In this document: positions 1 through 10,096 of the stretch, piece after piece | Position numbering within the stretch: the stretch's first letter is position 1 | How the letters are laid out: every line of letters begins with the position of its first letter | Assembly: GCF_030287445.1 (NCBI RefSeq) | Contig: NZ_JASVWB010000002.1 | Location: 1 to 64,000, forward strand | DNA length: 64,000 nucleotides | DNA from: Streptomyces sp. ALI-76-A | GTDB taxonomy: Bacteria > Actinomycetota > Actinomycetes > Streptomycetales > Streptomycetaceae | Direction of reading: 5' to 3' | The notes under the pieces: generated by a model | What the model saw: only the letters and a program-made list of their open reading frames with translations | Database searches by the model: none | Told to the model about the DNA's origin: nothing | Program-made: the position numbers and the translations under genes

Positions 1-77
1 ATGGCGGCTTCATGCTCGTTGCTCGCCTGTGGCAGATGGAATTTTTCGTCCGGCCTTGCAGAAAAGGGTAGATCGGA

Positions 78-2588
78 ATGGCTGTGAAGGAACTCCGTCC
101 TCACCAGCGAGAAGCCGTGGAAGCGGTTCTCCGGGCACTCGAATTGCCTGCAAGATCCACTGTGCCGGAGCGGGGGCTGCGGACTCAGGTGATCATGGCG
201 ACCGGAACCGGGAAGACCCTCGTCGCCACCCGCAGCGCGGAGGAGCTCCGTGCGGGCCGGGTGCTGGTCCTCGTTCCTTCGCTGGACCTGCTCGCCCAGA
301 CCGAGGCCGCGTGGCGCGAGGGAGGCCGTACAGGCCCGATGATCGGCGTCTCGTCCCTGCGCGGTCAGGAGGTGTCCTTCCCCAACACCACAGACGCGGA
401 CGAGCTGGTGGAGTGGACTCGCCACCTGGACAAGGTCACCGTGTTCGCCACGTACGCCTCGCTCGGGCTCGGCACGCTGGAACGCGCGCACGCCGCCGGC
501 CTTCCGGGGTGGTCGCTGATCGTCGTGGACGAGGCGCACAGGGTTTCGGGCAGGATCGGCCGGCCGTGGGCGGTCGTCCACGACAACACGCGCATCCCCG
601 CCCTGCGCCGCCTCTACATGACCGCCACTCCCCGGCTGTGGCAGCTGGATGAGGACTCCGAGCAGGGCGCGCCGGGTGAACTGGTGGCGTCGATGGATGA
701 CGACCCCAGCTCACCGTTCGGCAGCAGGGCGTTCACGTTGACGCTCTCGGCGGCCATCGACAGGGGAATCTGTGCTCCCTACCAGGTGGTGTGCCTGGAC
801 ATCACCGACACCCAGCTCCAAGCCGCACAACTCCTGGGCGAGGACGCCCGCTCCGAGCAGGTACGCGGGGCGCGGCTCGCCGCCCTCCAGACCGCCCTGG
901 TGAAAGCCTCTGCGGAAGAGGGCTTCCGGCGCACCCTCGTCTTCCACCACATGGTGAAGGAGGCCGAAGCGTTCGCGGCCGGCCTCCCCCACGTCGCCAA
1001 GCGACTGCACGACGCCGACCCGGAGCTGTACCCGCGGATGGTCTGGGCCAACTGGCTGTGCGGCGACCACAAGCCCCTCCACCGGCGCCGCGTCCTCGAC
1101 GAGTTCTCCAAGGGAATCGCTGCTGACGGCACCGTCGTGGAGAAGACGTTTCTTGGGTCCGTTCGCGTGCTCGGCGAAGGCATCGATACATCCCACTGTG
1201 ACTCGGTGTACTTCGCCGACGTACGCGGCTCCATGCCCGACCTCGTACAAGCCGTCGGCCGGGCGCTGCGGATGCAGCCCGGCGAGGGCAAAACGGCGTC
1301 GCTGGTCGTACCGGTCCTGCTCGGGCCCGGAGAGACAGCCGACAACATGCTCACCAGCCGGGCGTACGGCGGCCTTGCGAAGCTGCTTGAAGCGCTCAGA
1401 GCGCACGACACCCGCATCGTCGAACAACTCGCCGAGCAACAGGCACAAAGCCGCGTCAGAGGCGTTCAAAGCCGCAGCGGAGAGGAAGGCGAGGGAACCG
1501 AGAGCGACCGAAGCGACCGACTGTCAGTGCCGGCCCGGGAGCTGCTGAAGTTCTCCACACCGCGCGACCCCGCACAGCTGGCAGCCTTCATCAACCTCCG
1601 CGTCCTCAACCCCGAACACCAGCACTGGCGACGCGGCATCGAAGCCGCCACCCTCTACCAACGGCTCCACGGCGACCTCAAAGTGCCCTTCACCTACCGC
1701 GTCCCCGGCAGCGGGAGCGAGGAGGCTAAAGCCGAAGGGTGGCCGGCCTCCCTCGCCGCCTTCCCGCTGGGGCAATGGATCGCCGACGCCCGACGCTTCT
1801 ACACCCGCGGCGACATGGACGAAGACCGCATCAAGCAGCTGGAGAAGCTGGGCATGGTCTGGTCGCACTTCGACGTCGCGTGGGAGGAAGGACTCGCCGC
1901 CGCCCGCGGGTGGGCCTCCGAAGCAGGCCACCTCCTGGCGCCGCTGGACGCCACCTACCAGGGATACCGGGTGGGCATCTGGTTGAAGAACGCGCGGGCT
2001 GCCGCCCGAAAGGCTGCCGAGATCGAGCAGCGACGTGCCGAGGGGCTTGTGGTGGAGTCGGCAGCCGGGGCGCTGTCGGAGGAGCGGCGCGAGCAGCTGG
2101 AGGAGATCGACCCGTCGTGGTGCCCGGTCTGGCCCGTGGAGTGGCAGCGTGCCTTCCATTCGGTCCGGCTGCGCCTGGAGGCCGGCGGTGAGCTCCCAAT
2201 GGAGCCGGGCGTGGTCGTGCACCAAGGCGAGGATCTGGGGCGGTGGGTGCGCTCGGTCCGGCTGGGCTGGGACAAGCTGACGACCGTGCAGCAATGGATG
2301 TGCGAGCACATCCTCGGCATCCAGCCCGCGGCCGAGGACGAGAAGCCAAAGCCGCGCCGCACCCAGGCCGACAAATGGGCCATGAACTACCAAGCCGCCA
2401 AGCAGTTCTACGAACGCGAAGGACACCTCCAGGTCCCGAGAAAGCACATCGAACGGATCGTCGGCGAGGACCAGGAGGAACGGGAGCACCGGCTCGGTGC
2501 ATGGATCGGCAACCAGCGCAGCAGGGCCGCCACGCTCACCCCGGAGCGGATGGAACAGCTCTCCACAATCGGCATGCGCTGGGCATGA
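78..2588 (+). CDS. DEAD/DEAH-box helicase with helicase-associated (HA) repeats
   Basis: An 836-residue superfamily 2 helicase. Walker A MATGTGKT is at residues 40-47, DEAH at 151-154, TATP at 182-185 and motif VI QAVGRALR near 390, so the ATPase core looks complete. The C-terminal half (about 510-836) carries repeats of the helicase-associated type, rich in W/Y and with blocks such as LGQWI, LGAWI and LGMVW; the last copy ends the protein. Proteins of this architecture are common near the ends of Streptomyces linear chromosomes and plasmids, but their exact role is not settled. The ATG at 78 follows a purine-rich stretch (AAAAGGG). The gene converges on the recombinase trio, with 34 bp between the stop codons. 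DNA or RNA unwinding is inferred from motifs only. Confidence 0.85.
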   Translation: MAVKELRPHQREAVEAVLRALELPARSTVPERGLRTQVIMATGTGKTLVATRSAEELRAGRVLVLVPSLDLLAQTEAAWREGGRTGPMIGVSSLRGQEVSFPNTTDADELVEWTRHLDKVTVFATYASLGLGTLERAHAAGLPGWSLIVVDEAHRVSGRIGRPWAVVHDNTRIPALRRLYMTATPRLWQLDEDSEQGAPGELVASMDDDPSSPFGSRAFTLTLSAAIDRGICAPYQVVCLDITDTQLQAAQLLGEDARSEQVRGARLAALQTALVKASAEEGFRRTLVFHHMVKEAEAFAAGLPHVAKRLHDADPELYPRMVWANWLCGDHKPLHRRRVLDEFSKGIAADGTVVEKTFLGSVRVLGEGIDTSHCDSVYFADVRGSMPDLVQAVGRALRMQPGEGKTASLVVPVLLGPGETADNMLTSRAYGGLAKLLEALRAHDTRIVEQLAEQQAQSRVRGVQSRSGEEGEGTESDRSDRLSVPARELLKFSTPRDPAQLAAFINLRVLNPEHQHWRRGIEAATLYQRLHGDLKVPFTYRVPGSGSEEAKAEGWPASLAAFPLGQWIADARRFYTRGDMDEDRIKQLEKLGMVWSHFDVAWEEGLAAARGWASEAGHLLAPLDATYQGYRVGIWLKNARAAARKAAEIEQRRAEGLVVESAAGALSEERREQLEEIDPSWCPVWPVEWQRAFHSVRLRLEAGGELPMEPGVVVHQGEDLGRWVRSVRLGWDKLTTVQQWMCEHILGIQPAAEDEKPKPRRTQADKWAMNYQAAKQFYEREGHLQVPRKHIERIVGEDQEEREHRLGAWIGNQRSRAATLTPERMEQLSTIGMRWA

Positions 2589-2622
2589 TTCCGTCCTGGT
2601 TCAGCGGTGGTGCCGTGATCGC

Positions 2623-3186
2623 TCACCGAAGGTTTTCGTCACGGATCATCCTGCGGAGGCTGGTGCGGGCGGCGGTCAGGTCGTCTTCGAGGGCGGTGAT
2701 GCGGGCGCGGCATGTGACGTTCTCTGCGGAGGCCTCCTGGAGCTGGCGGGTGAGGTCCTGATTCCGGGCGGTCAGTTCGTCTGCTCTGGTCGCTGCGTCA
2801 GCGGCGTGGATGGCATCGAGCTGATAGCCGAGTTGGTGACGCAGGGCTGCTTGGAGCCGGTCGCGCTCGTCGCGAAGGCCCTTGATTTCTTGCCGGGCGA
2901 TTTCGAGTTCGGTGCGCAGGCTGAGCGCGGAGGGCGGGCTTGCCGTGGCAGCAGATGGTGGGGTGCTGTGGGCTTGGCGTAGTTGGGCTGCCTCGATGTG
3001 CTCGCGTACGCCGGAGGCGTAGGTGAGCCAGGTGGAGACTCGGGCGGCGCGGGCGACTGCGGCGAAGGTGAGCGGCTTTCCCTGTTTCTCGAGTGTGGCG
3101 AGGACGGTGAGGACACGGGCTCGCTTGTCGAGGCTGTGACGGCGTCTGGCTTCGGCGAGGGGGGCGGGGTTGCCGCGGGGGTTCAT
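2623..3186 (-). CDS. DUF6262 / TnpC-like accessory protein of a Tn554-type recombinase trio
   Basis: A 187-residue basic protein that starts MNPRGNPAPLAEARRRHS. It has a helix-turn-helix-like N-terminal third (LTFAAVARAARVSTWLTY) followed by a long helical, coiled-coil-prone stretch with heptad-like L/A/E/R residues. In Tn554-like systems a small third protein of this kind follows two tyrosine recombinases and assists transposition. Its ATG overlaps the stop of the preceding recombinase frame by four bases (ATGA at 3186-3183), which shows the two were translated together. An open frame extends upstream to 3495, but that part is only a shadow of the recombinase gene, so 3186 is the right start. 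Confidence 0.75.
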   Translation of the reverse strand: MNPRGNPAPLAEARRRHSLDKRARVLTVLATLEKQGKPLTFAAVARAARVSTWLTYASGVREHIEAAQLRQAHSTPPSAATASPPSALSLRTELEIARQEIKGLRDERDRLQAALRHQLGYQLDAIHAADAATRADELTARNQDLTRQLQEASAENVTCRARITALEDDLTAARTSLRRMIRDENLR

Positions 3187-5693
3187 CGCGGGTCTTTCGG
3201 CCGGGCGGTGGTGAGGGGCAGGAGCGTGTGGTTGTCGCCTGCGCGTGCTTTTCGCAGCACAGTGCTGGCTTCTTCGATCTGTGCGCGTTCGGAAGCGGGG
3301 AGGGATCCCAGGTGTTTGTGCATGCGGTCGATGACTCGCTGGTAGGCGGTGATCTGTGCGGTCAGGGCGGTGGTGATGAACTCGGCTGCGCCAATGGTGA
3401 GTGCGGTTTCGCGGTCTGCTCGTAGTTCGTTGATGTGCTGTTCGATGGCGGGCAGGTAGGAGGGGTCGGGGCGGTAGAAGCCGCAGCCGGCGCACTGGAA
3501 GCGGATGGGGCAGGCCTGGCCTCCGGCTTTGACGTTTGACGGCTCGGTGCAGCCGCCGTAGGGAACGGCGACGGAGCGCATCTCGTAGGCAGTGCTCGAG
3601 CTGGGGCTGGGATGGCCGTGTTGGTCGAGGACATGTGCGCTGAGTTTGGCCACGGCTTCGCTTTTCCGCTTGAGGGAGACGGTGTACTAGCGCTGCGTCA
3701 TGGCGATGGATTTGTGGTCCATCAGCTCGCGCAGCACATCGACGGGGGTGCCGGCGTCTGCGTGGCGCTGTGCGTAGGAGTGGCGGAAGGCGTATGGGTA
3801 GATCAGAGACCGGTCGAAGAGCAGGCGTTGTCCTCTTGAGTCGGTGCCCTCGGCGTGAAGCGGGGGCAGGGCGTCTGCCCAGAGCCTGAGGGCGTCGCTG
3901 AGGTAGTTGCTGGAGATGTGGGGGGCGTCGCTCAGGGGGGTGAGGGATGGAAAGAGGTATCGGTCTCCTTTGGCGGGGAGGTGCAGCTGGTCACGGCAGG
4001 CCTGCCAGGTTCGGATGGCGTCGGCAGTGGAGGTTGTGATCGGCAGACGCCGGCGGTGGCGTTTCCTCTTGTGGTTGTCCCAGATCAGGGTGGGCTGGCC
4101 ATTGTGGGTTTCCAGGCAGTCACGGGCCAGGGAGACGATCTCGAGCGGGCGGCGCCCGGTGTCGCGCAGGACGGTGTACATCGTGCGGTACAGCAGCTGC
4201 CGGGCGTCTGGGGCGATGTCGCGGCAGCCGTAGGTGTTTCCGGTGCCCAGGGTGTCGAGGTGGGCGTCCAGTTGCCGGATGACGGACTCGGGGATGGCCT
4301 TGCCGATGAAGTCCTCATTGGGTTCTTCCACGGAGATGACGTGCTCGACGGGCACGCGGGTGAAGGTGCCGGCCAGGTCATCGAGGGTGCCGCAGCGACG
4401 GCCGTAGGCGATGAGCTGGAAGAACATCCCCAGCAGGCTGCGTCGGAAGGAGGAGGAGTAGGGGGTGCCGTCTCGTTTGCGTGCGGCACGGAAAGCGTCG
4501 ACGGCCAAGGTGGCATCGGCGAACGTGAGGGCGGCGGGATCGTCGCCGGCGTCGGCACGCTGGGCGAGAGCCGTGGAGGCGATGGTCGTCGCGTGGAACG
4601 TGCGCTTGAAGTCTTCCGTGGTGGGTCGGGCGGTGGTCACCCAATGACGCAGCGCCTGGCGCAGCCAGGACTGGCGGACGGTGCGGAGATCGACGCGGCC
4701 GGGCAGATGCCGGCGCTTGCCGGAGGCGCTGTGGCGCAGCCCGAGGACACGCAGATCGATAACGTCCTGGTCGATGAGGGTGATCCCGGAGAACTCGCTG
4801 TATCCGGCGCGGGCGGCGGACTGCAGGTTCTCCAATGTGCGGATGGCAGACTGATGCGGCTTGGTGAGCCGGGCCGCGTTGGTGGCGTCCAGAAGGGTGT
4901 CGGCCGTGGTGAGGTGACTGATCACGCCGCGGATCCAGTGAGGCTCCAGGGCACGCACCCACTGGTCCATCTGCTGCACGGCGTACAGCGCTTCCCAGCG
5001 CAGCAGCTGGGGCAATGGGGCGAGGTGGAACTGGTGCGCCAGCAGATACAGCGGCTGCCCGGGCGCCCACTGGGCGACAGACATGGGAGCGGTACTGGAA
5101 CGGCAGTCTGCCCTCCAGGCACGCCAGTGATAGTTGCACAGCCCGCAGGAATTCATGGATGTGCCGGCACAGTCGGTGACCATGCAGACGGGCACGTCAG
5201 TGAAGGGAATAGCGCGCTCACGGAGCCAGCGTTCGAACGTACCCCTTGCCTTGTGGTACTTGCGGGAGCTGCTGTGGGCAGCGCACAGGCCTCCCGACAC
5301 CTGGGGCCGTACACACCGCGCGCCGTCACGGGTGAGCGTGCACGGGCCTACGACCGCCAGAGGCAGGGATTTGGAGCGCGCGGGAGTGAAGGTAGCGGCG
5401 AACTCTTCCCGCGGCAGGCCGCTCTTTCTGCGCTGGTCCGAGCAATAGGTACAGAACGTCTCCTGAGCACGCACGATCACGTCGCAGCGGCGGGTGCGGC
5501 ACCGGGAGGACGAGGTGCGCGGGTTGTCAAGGTCTCCGGTGAACAGCCATCTGACGCTGTCCCACTCCCCCGGCCGCCACGCGGGATCGATGTGGGCACG
5601 CAACCACCTCTCCCACGACTTCTTCGTGGCCCTCGTCGGTGCGGGACGTGCGACGGCAGGCGCACCAGCCGTGCTCACTGGTCCTCCCGTCAT
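3183..5693 (-). pseudogene. Tyrosine recombinase (Tn554 TnpB-like), amber stop at the catalytic tyrosine
   Basis: The second recombinase of the trio. Read through, it would be 836 residues. Codon 669 (3689-3687) is TAG. The residues just before it, MDHKSIAMTQR, align with the family pattern LGHxSIxTTQxY, so the stop sits exactly where the nucleophilic tyrosine belongs; the next codon is TAC (Tyr). The frame then stays open to 3183. The downstream part has a cysteine cluster (CPIRFQCAGCGFY) and a helical tail, as in intact homologues. Other core residues are present: Arg in RDTGRRPLE and the HSYAQRH box. The start overlaps the first recombinase (ATGA at 5693). As it stands the product is a 668-residue protein without nucleophile. 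Read-through is possible but there is no direct sign of it. Confidence 0.8.
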
Positions 5694-6604
5694 GCCTGGG
5701 CCCGGTCGACAGCCGCCCGGGTCTCGGACTCATCGACGTGGCGGTAGCGGTCCATGGACAGCGGCGAGGCGTGACCCAGCAGCTTTTGCACCACGTCCCG
5801 GTCCACTCCCTCACGCAGCCAGTGGGTGGCCGCGGAGTGGCGCAGCATGTGCGGCCGCGCCGGATGCCCGGCGCGGCGGGCCAGACGGTCGAAGACGTTC
5901 TTGGCGTTCGGGTAGGTCATGGCACGGCCCAGCGGCGGGCGGAAGAGGTTCACGAACACCATGCCTGTCTCGGCCGCCGCGGCCACCGGGTTCCGTTCGT
6001 GCTGGTAGTCGGTGTAGAAGGCGACGTTGTCGGGGGTGACGGGAAGGCAGCGGGGGTGTCGGGACTTGGCCAGGGCCCCATTCGGGTTGTCGGTGCGGCG
6101 CCGCACATGAAGATGCGGGCCCTCCACCGGGCAGCCAAGGGAACGTGACGAGGCCAGGAAGTGCAGATCTTCCTGGCGCAGGCCCAGGGCCTCCCCGATC
6201 CGCAGGCCGGTCGCGGCGAGCAGCGCGATGAGGAAACGGTCACGCGCTCTGGGCGTATCCGCGATCATGCGGCGGATCTGCTGCGGGGACAGGTCCTCGT
6301 AGCCGGGTTCGCTGACCTGGAAACGAAAGGCCGATACCTGAACCTGACGCCACTGGCCACGCTCGCCGGCGTCGTAACCGGCCGGCAAGAACCGCAGGAA
6401 CTTCGGCTCCGGCAGCAAGCCGGCCGTCTGCGCGGGGACCCAGCCGTGCAGTGCGCCGAAGCGCAAGAAGTCCGCAACCGCCGTCATCACCGCGTTCGCC
6501 GTGCCCTGCGAACGGTAGCGGGGCGCAGCCCTGGTCGGAGAGCGGCGGCCGCGGGCCGGCAGCGGCGAGGTCACCAGCCACTGCTGCAACCCGGACAGAG
6601 TCAT
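5690..6604 (-). CDS. Tyrosine recombinase (Tn554 TnpA-like), N-terminus cut by an IS
   Basis: 304 residues remain of a site-specific tyrosine recombinase. The catalytic set is visible: Arg in TGLRIGEALGL, HMLRH, and LLGHASPLSMDRYRHV with the nucleophilic Tyr. The ATG at 6604 is probably internal. The frame stays open upstream (…EWSCPGF) to 6641, where the terminal inverted repeat of an IS256-type element begins, and relatives have a longer N-terminal core-binding domain. The gene overlaps the next recombinase by four bases. With its usual promoter and N-terminus gone, and its partner interrupted, the trio is probably no longer mobile. Confidence 0.75.
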   Translation of the reverse strand: MTLSGLQQWLVTSPLPARGRRSPTRAAPRYRSQGTANAVMTAVADFLRFGALHGWVPAQTAGLLPEPKFLRFLPAGYDAGERGQWRQVQVSAFRFQVSEPGYEDLSPQQIRRMIADTPRARDRFLIALLAATGLRIGEALGLRQEDLHFLASSRSLGCPVEGPHLHVRRRTDNPNGALAKSRHPRCLPVTPDNVAFYTDYQHERNPVAAAAETGMVFVNLFRPPLGRAMTYPNAKNVFDRLARRAGHPARPHMLRHSAATHWLREGVDRDVVQKLLGHASPLSMDRYRHVDESETRAAVDRAQA

Positions 6605-6680
6605 GAAACCCGGACACGACCACTCGATACGGCGCTGGGCGGGTCTGTCAAACGAGCGGTGTAACTGGGGTTGTTGAGGG

Positions 6681-7433
6681 TTATTGACGGGCTGCGGAGA
6701 GGCGGCCGTCGAAGGTGATGTCGAAGGCGTTCAGTGCGGTCTTCCAGCGCATGGTCCAGCGAGCCTGGCCCTTTCCGGTGGGATCGAGCGACATGATCGC
6801 CATGTAGACGCACTTCAACGCGGCCTGCTCGTTGGGGAAGTGACCGCGGGCTTTGACCGCCCGACGGATCCTGGCGTTGACGGACTCGATGGCGTTGGTC
6901 GTGCAGACGATCCGGCGGATCTCGGTGTCGAAGCGGAGGAACGGGGTGAACTCTTCCCACGCGTTCTCCCAGAGCCGCACGATCGCCGGATACTTCCGGC
7001 CCCAGGCGCCGGCGAACTCCGCGAACCGCTCCAGGGCGGCCTCCTCGGTCGGCGCTGTGTAGACGGGCTTGAGGAGCTTGGCGATCTTGTCCCAGTCCTG
7101 GCGGGCGGCATAGCGGAAGGAGTTCCGCAGCAGGTGCACCACGCAGGTCTGCACGATCGTCTTTGACCAGACCGTCTCGACCGCCTCGGGCAGGCCCTTG
7201 AGCCCGTCGCAGACCAGCATCAGCACGTCGTTCACGCCGCGGTTCTTGATCTCGGTGAGGATGTGCATCCAGTGCTTGGCGCCCTCACCGCCGTCGCCGG
7301 CCCACAGCCCGAGGATCTCCCGCCGGCCCTCAACGGTGACGGCCAGGGCCACGTAGATGGGACGGTTGGCGACGGCGCCGTCGCGGATCTTCACGTGGAT
7401 CGCGTCGATGAAGACCACCGGATAGACGGGGCG
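6681..7433 (-). pseudogene. IS256-family (Mutator-type) transposase, C-terminal part
   Basis: This segment runs from PVYPVVFIDAIHVKIRDG to the natural C-terminus. It contains the catalytic Asp in VFIDAIHVK, the LVCDGLKGLPEAV block and the TNAIESVNARIRR block with Glu, all typical of IS256-family transposases. It is separated from its N-terminal half (9222-8657) by the IS30 insertion at about 7435-8656, so no full transposase is made. Confidence 0.85.
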
Positions 7434-7434
7434 G

Positions 7435-8656
7435 TTTCCATCAGTAATTGCGAATCAGCTGGTCAGTGGCCCTATGAGCCATCCTCTCATGGCCTCAATG
7501 GGGGTCTTGTCACCGAGCACGAGACGCGGTCGGTTGTTCAGTTGCCGAGCTACTTCGCGGAGGTCGCGGGCGGTGTGAACGGACAGGTCACTGCCCTTGG
7601 GGAAGTACTGCCGCAGCAGTCCGTTGGTGTTCTCGTTCGTCCCGCGTTGCCAGGGCGAGTGCGGGTCGCAGAAGTAGATCCGGAAGCCGGTGAGCGCCTC
7701 GATTTGCTCGTGGAGAGTCAGCTCGCGGCCTTGATCCCAGGTGAGTGTCTTCCGCAGCTCGGGCGGTATGCCGGCGGTCTGGGTGATGAGTGCGTTGCGG
7801 ACTTGGGGAGCCTTCCAGCCGTGGGGTAGGTGGATGAGCTGGACGTAGCGGGTCGTCCGTTCCACGAGGGTGCCGATCGCCGAGCCCTGGCCGCGTCCGA
7901 TGATGAGATCCCCTTCCCAATGGCCAGGAGTCATACGGTTGTTGACTTCAGCGGGCCGTTGATGGATCAGTGTCATGTTCTTGATCTTGTTGGCGGTGGG
8001 GACGCCTCTGCGCTGTGGTTTGCGGCGGACGCGGCCGGTGCGAAGCTTGCCGGGCCTGCTGCCCAACTGGCCGGCGAAGAGGGCGCGGTAGATCGTCTCC
8101 GGGCAGGCCCGCATTGACCGATCCCTCGGGTAGGTGCGGGTGAGGAAGCGTGCGATCTGCTGTGGTGACCACTTCTCGGTCAGCTTCTCGCGGACGACCG
8201 TCCGAAGCGGCTCGCTCGCCTGGATCTTCTCCGTCTTGGGGCGCTGGCGCCGAAGCAGAGCCTGGTTGTGGGCCCACCAGGGCTGGTAGCGGCCATCGGG
8301 CTTGCCGCCTCGCGTGATCTCCCGGTAGACGGTCTGGAAGCTCTTGCCGATCGAGGCCGCGATCTCCTTGACCGGTAGCCGCGCCTGGAGGCCGTCGGCG
8401 ATGGCGATGCGGTCATCCTGCGTCAGGAAGCGCGGGGATATCGGGCCAGGGTCCGGAACGATCACGCTGCCAGCATCGATGAACCACAGCGACCCGCAGC
8501 TGGTGGACACCCCGACCACGCGGGCTGCTGCTGCCCCTTAGCCCTCGCGCAGCAGCTCGAAGTACCGCTTCTTCATCGCACTCGGCAGCTTGTTGGGGGC
8601 AAACCTTGGCATGCGTACGTCCTTCTACTCAGAGCGTTCGCAACCACCAATGGAAC
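7435..8656 (-). mobile_element. IS30-family element nested in the IS256 element
   Basis: The imperfect terminal inverted repeats start with TTCCAT and include TTGCGAA (7436-7456 against 8655-8635, about 20 of 28 matching when the flanks are included). The element encodes one IS30-type transposase on the minus strand. It interrupts the IS256 transposase between WQNR and PVYP. The exact ends and the short target duplication cannot be fixed, because the host gene seems to have a further small indel beside the insertion. Confidence 0.75.
7455..8612 (-). pseudogene. IS30-family transposase, early TAA stop
   Basis: The DDE residues are visible in HWEGDLIIG, TLTWDQGREL and DPHSPWQRGTNENTNG (Asp, Asp, Glu), and an N-terminal HTH is seen at LPVKEIAASIGKSFQTVYRE. 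The natural start is probably the ATG at 8612 (MPRFAPNKLPSAMKKRYFELL). The frame then meets TAA at 8540-8538 after 24 codons. Downstream it is open again to 7455 and could restart at the GTG at 8519, giving 354 residues with the HTH and catalytic domain intact. So the protein may be lost or merely shortened. Confidence 0.75.
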
Positions 8657-9222
8657 TCAAGCGGCGTCGAGCGGCGGTTCTGCCACTCGGCCATGCCGTC
8701 CAGGACCTTGTCGGTGATCGTGGAGATCGTCTGGCGGGATACGTCGGCTCCATAGACTTCCGCCAGGTGAGCCTGGACCTCACCGGTCGTCAGGCCCTTC
8801 GCAGCGAGCGAGATGACCATCTCGTCAACGCCGGTCAGGCGTTTCTGCCGCTTCTTGACGATCCTCGGCTCGAAGCTGCCTTCCCGGTCGCGGGGAACGG
8901 CTATCTCGACCGGGCCGACGTCGGTGAGCACGGTCTTGGCACGGGTGCCGTTGCGTGAGTTGCCGCCGTTCTTCCCGGCCGGATCATGCTTGCCATAGCC
9001 GAGATGGTCGGTGATCTCGCCCTCGAGAGCGGACTCCAGAAGCCGCTTGGTCAGCTGCTGGAGCAGCCCGCCCTCGCCGGTCAGCTGAAGGCCCTCGGCC
9101 TGAGCCCGGCCCACCAGCTCGTCGATCAGCTGGTCGTCCACAGACTTCGCTGGCGCCGCTTCAGACGGCTCGACGGACTCGGCCTCAGGCATGTTGTTGC
9201 TGGTCATCGATGCATCTTCCAT
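8657..9222 (-). pseudogene. IS256-family transposase, N-terminal part
   Basis: It starts MEDASMTSNNMPEAES and carries the usual IS256 N-terminal blocks: LGYGKHDPAGKNGGNSRNG, a zinc-free linker and VSRQTISTITDKVLDGMAEW. After WQNR the reading frame runs into IS30 sequence. The matching C-terminal half is at 7433-6681. The ATG at 9222, or the internal ATG at 9207, would be the start. Confidence 0.8.
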
Positions 9223-9255
9223 GATCGGGAGTTACACCGAACGATTTACAGTCCC

Positions 9256-10076
9256 CGGGCGGCCGGAGTGTCCGCCGACTCGGGTTGCGTCGCCGCGACG
9301 TTCGCGAGCTCGGGCTCGGTTGCCTCGGGGGCAGGAAGAGCGTGGGGCAGGCAGCCGCGGTGAGTGGCGGCGATTTCCTGAACGCGCCGGGACAGGCCCT
9401 GCCACAGATGGAAGCGGTCACTGACCTGGACGGCTTCTGGGGCGCCGTCGGCGATGCCCTGCCGATAGGTGAGCGAGCCGTCGCGGCAGGCGATCTCCAC
9501 ACCGGGATGTCCGCGCAGCCATCGGCTGAGCTGTTCGGCGTCTCTGCCTTCCCAGAGTGTCAGCGGGAGTCTGCTGTCGGCGTCGACCAGGAGGGTGCCG
9601 TAGGTATTGGCGTACAGTGCGAAGTCGTCCACACCGAGCACCCGGGGTGTGACCAGCGGCGGCAGCGGCACCCGCATCAGCTGCGCGAGCACGGTGCACC
9701 GCGACAGGCTGATGTTGAGTATGCGCAGCATCCTCGCCCCACCCCGGCCGGACAGCACCACGCCGACCGCCTCGACCAAGTGCTGCAGCAGCGGGGTGCG
9801 CCGCTGATAGCGCACGGTCAGTCCCGGCACCTGCTCGGCGAAGGTCATCTTCGGACAGGCCGAGTTCTCGCAGTACAGACGGCGCACGCTCAAGTCGATG
9901 CGGACCGGCCTGCCTTCAAGCGCGGCATCGGCGAGGTGCCGTACGTAGCGGCTGTGCATCCACTCGCTCAGCGTGCCGCATCCCGTACACCCTGCCGGAG
10001 CACCGGATCTGGTACGAGCCTGGATCACAACGGCAGGACCAGAAGCATCGACCGAGACCACCAGCACAGCCGCCAA
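9256..10076 (-). pseudogene. ISL3-family transposase, C-terminus missing
   Basis: The N-terminal 270 residues of an ISL3-type transposase: zinc-binding motif CTGCGTLSEWMHSRYVRHL, a second cysteine pair CENSACPKMTFAEQ, then the start of the DDE domain with VLGVDDFALYANTYGT and SDRFHLWQGL. The frame is cut at 9256 by the end of the IS256-type element, and its stop codon comes from IS256 sequence. The missing half (about 200-250 residues) is not found on the far side of the IS256 element, so sequence has been deleted. Confidence 0.8.
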
Positions 10077-10096
10077 CTGCGGTAACAGCTTGGTTA

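Larger units (their letters stand above)
6641..9255 (-). mobile_element. IS256-family element interrupted by an IS30-family element
   Basis: The ends are imperfect inverted repeats at 6643-6666 and 9230-9253: 19 of 24 positions match, and both share the inner GGTGTAACT. Between them the transposase is split into an N-terminal half (9222-8657) and a C-terminal half (about 7433-6681) by an IS30-type insertion. I see no clear target duplication outside the ends (left flank CGCTGGGC, right flank CGGGCGG). The left neighbour is a truncated recombinase and the right neighbour a truncated ISL3 gene. This suggests the element took part in a deletion or rearrangement after it landed. Confidence 0.75.

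Noticed and set aside
3687..3689. TAG as a pyrrolysine or other programmed recoding site
   Set aside because: Nothing nearby suggests recoding, the partner recombinase is also damaged, and nonsense mutation is the simpler reading.
3855..5747. 630-codon plus-strand open frame across the tyrosine recombinase
   Set aside because: Antisense shadow: the minus strand holds a recombinase with catalytic motifs and overlapping neighbours; the plus frame is Gly/Val/Glu low-complexity with no domain.
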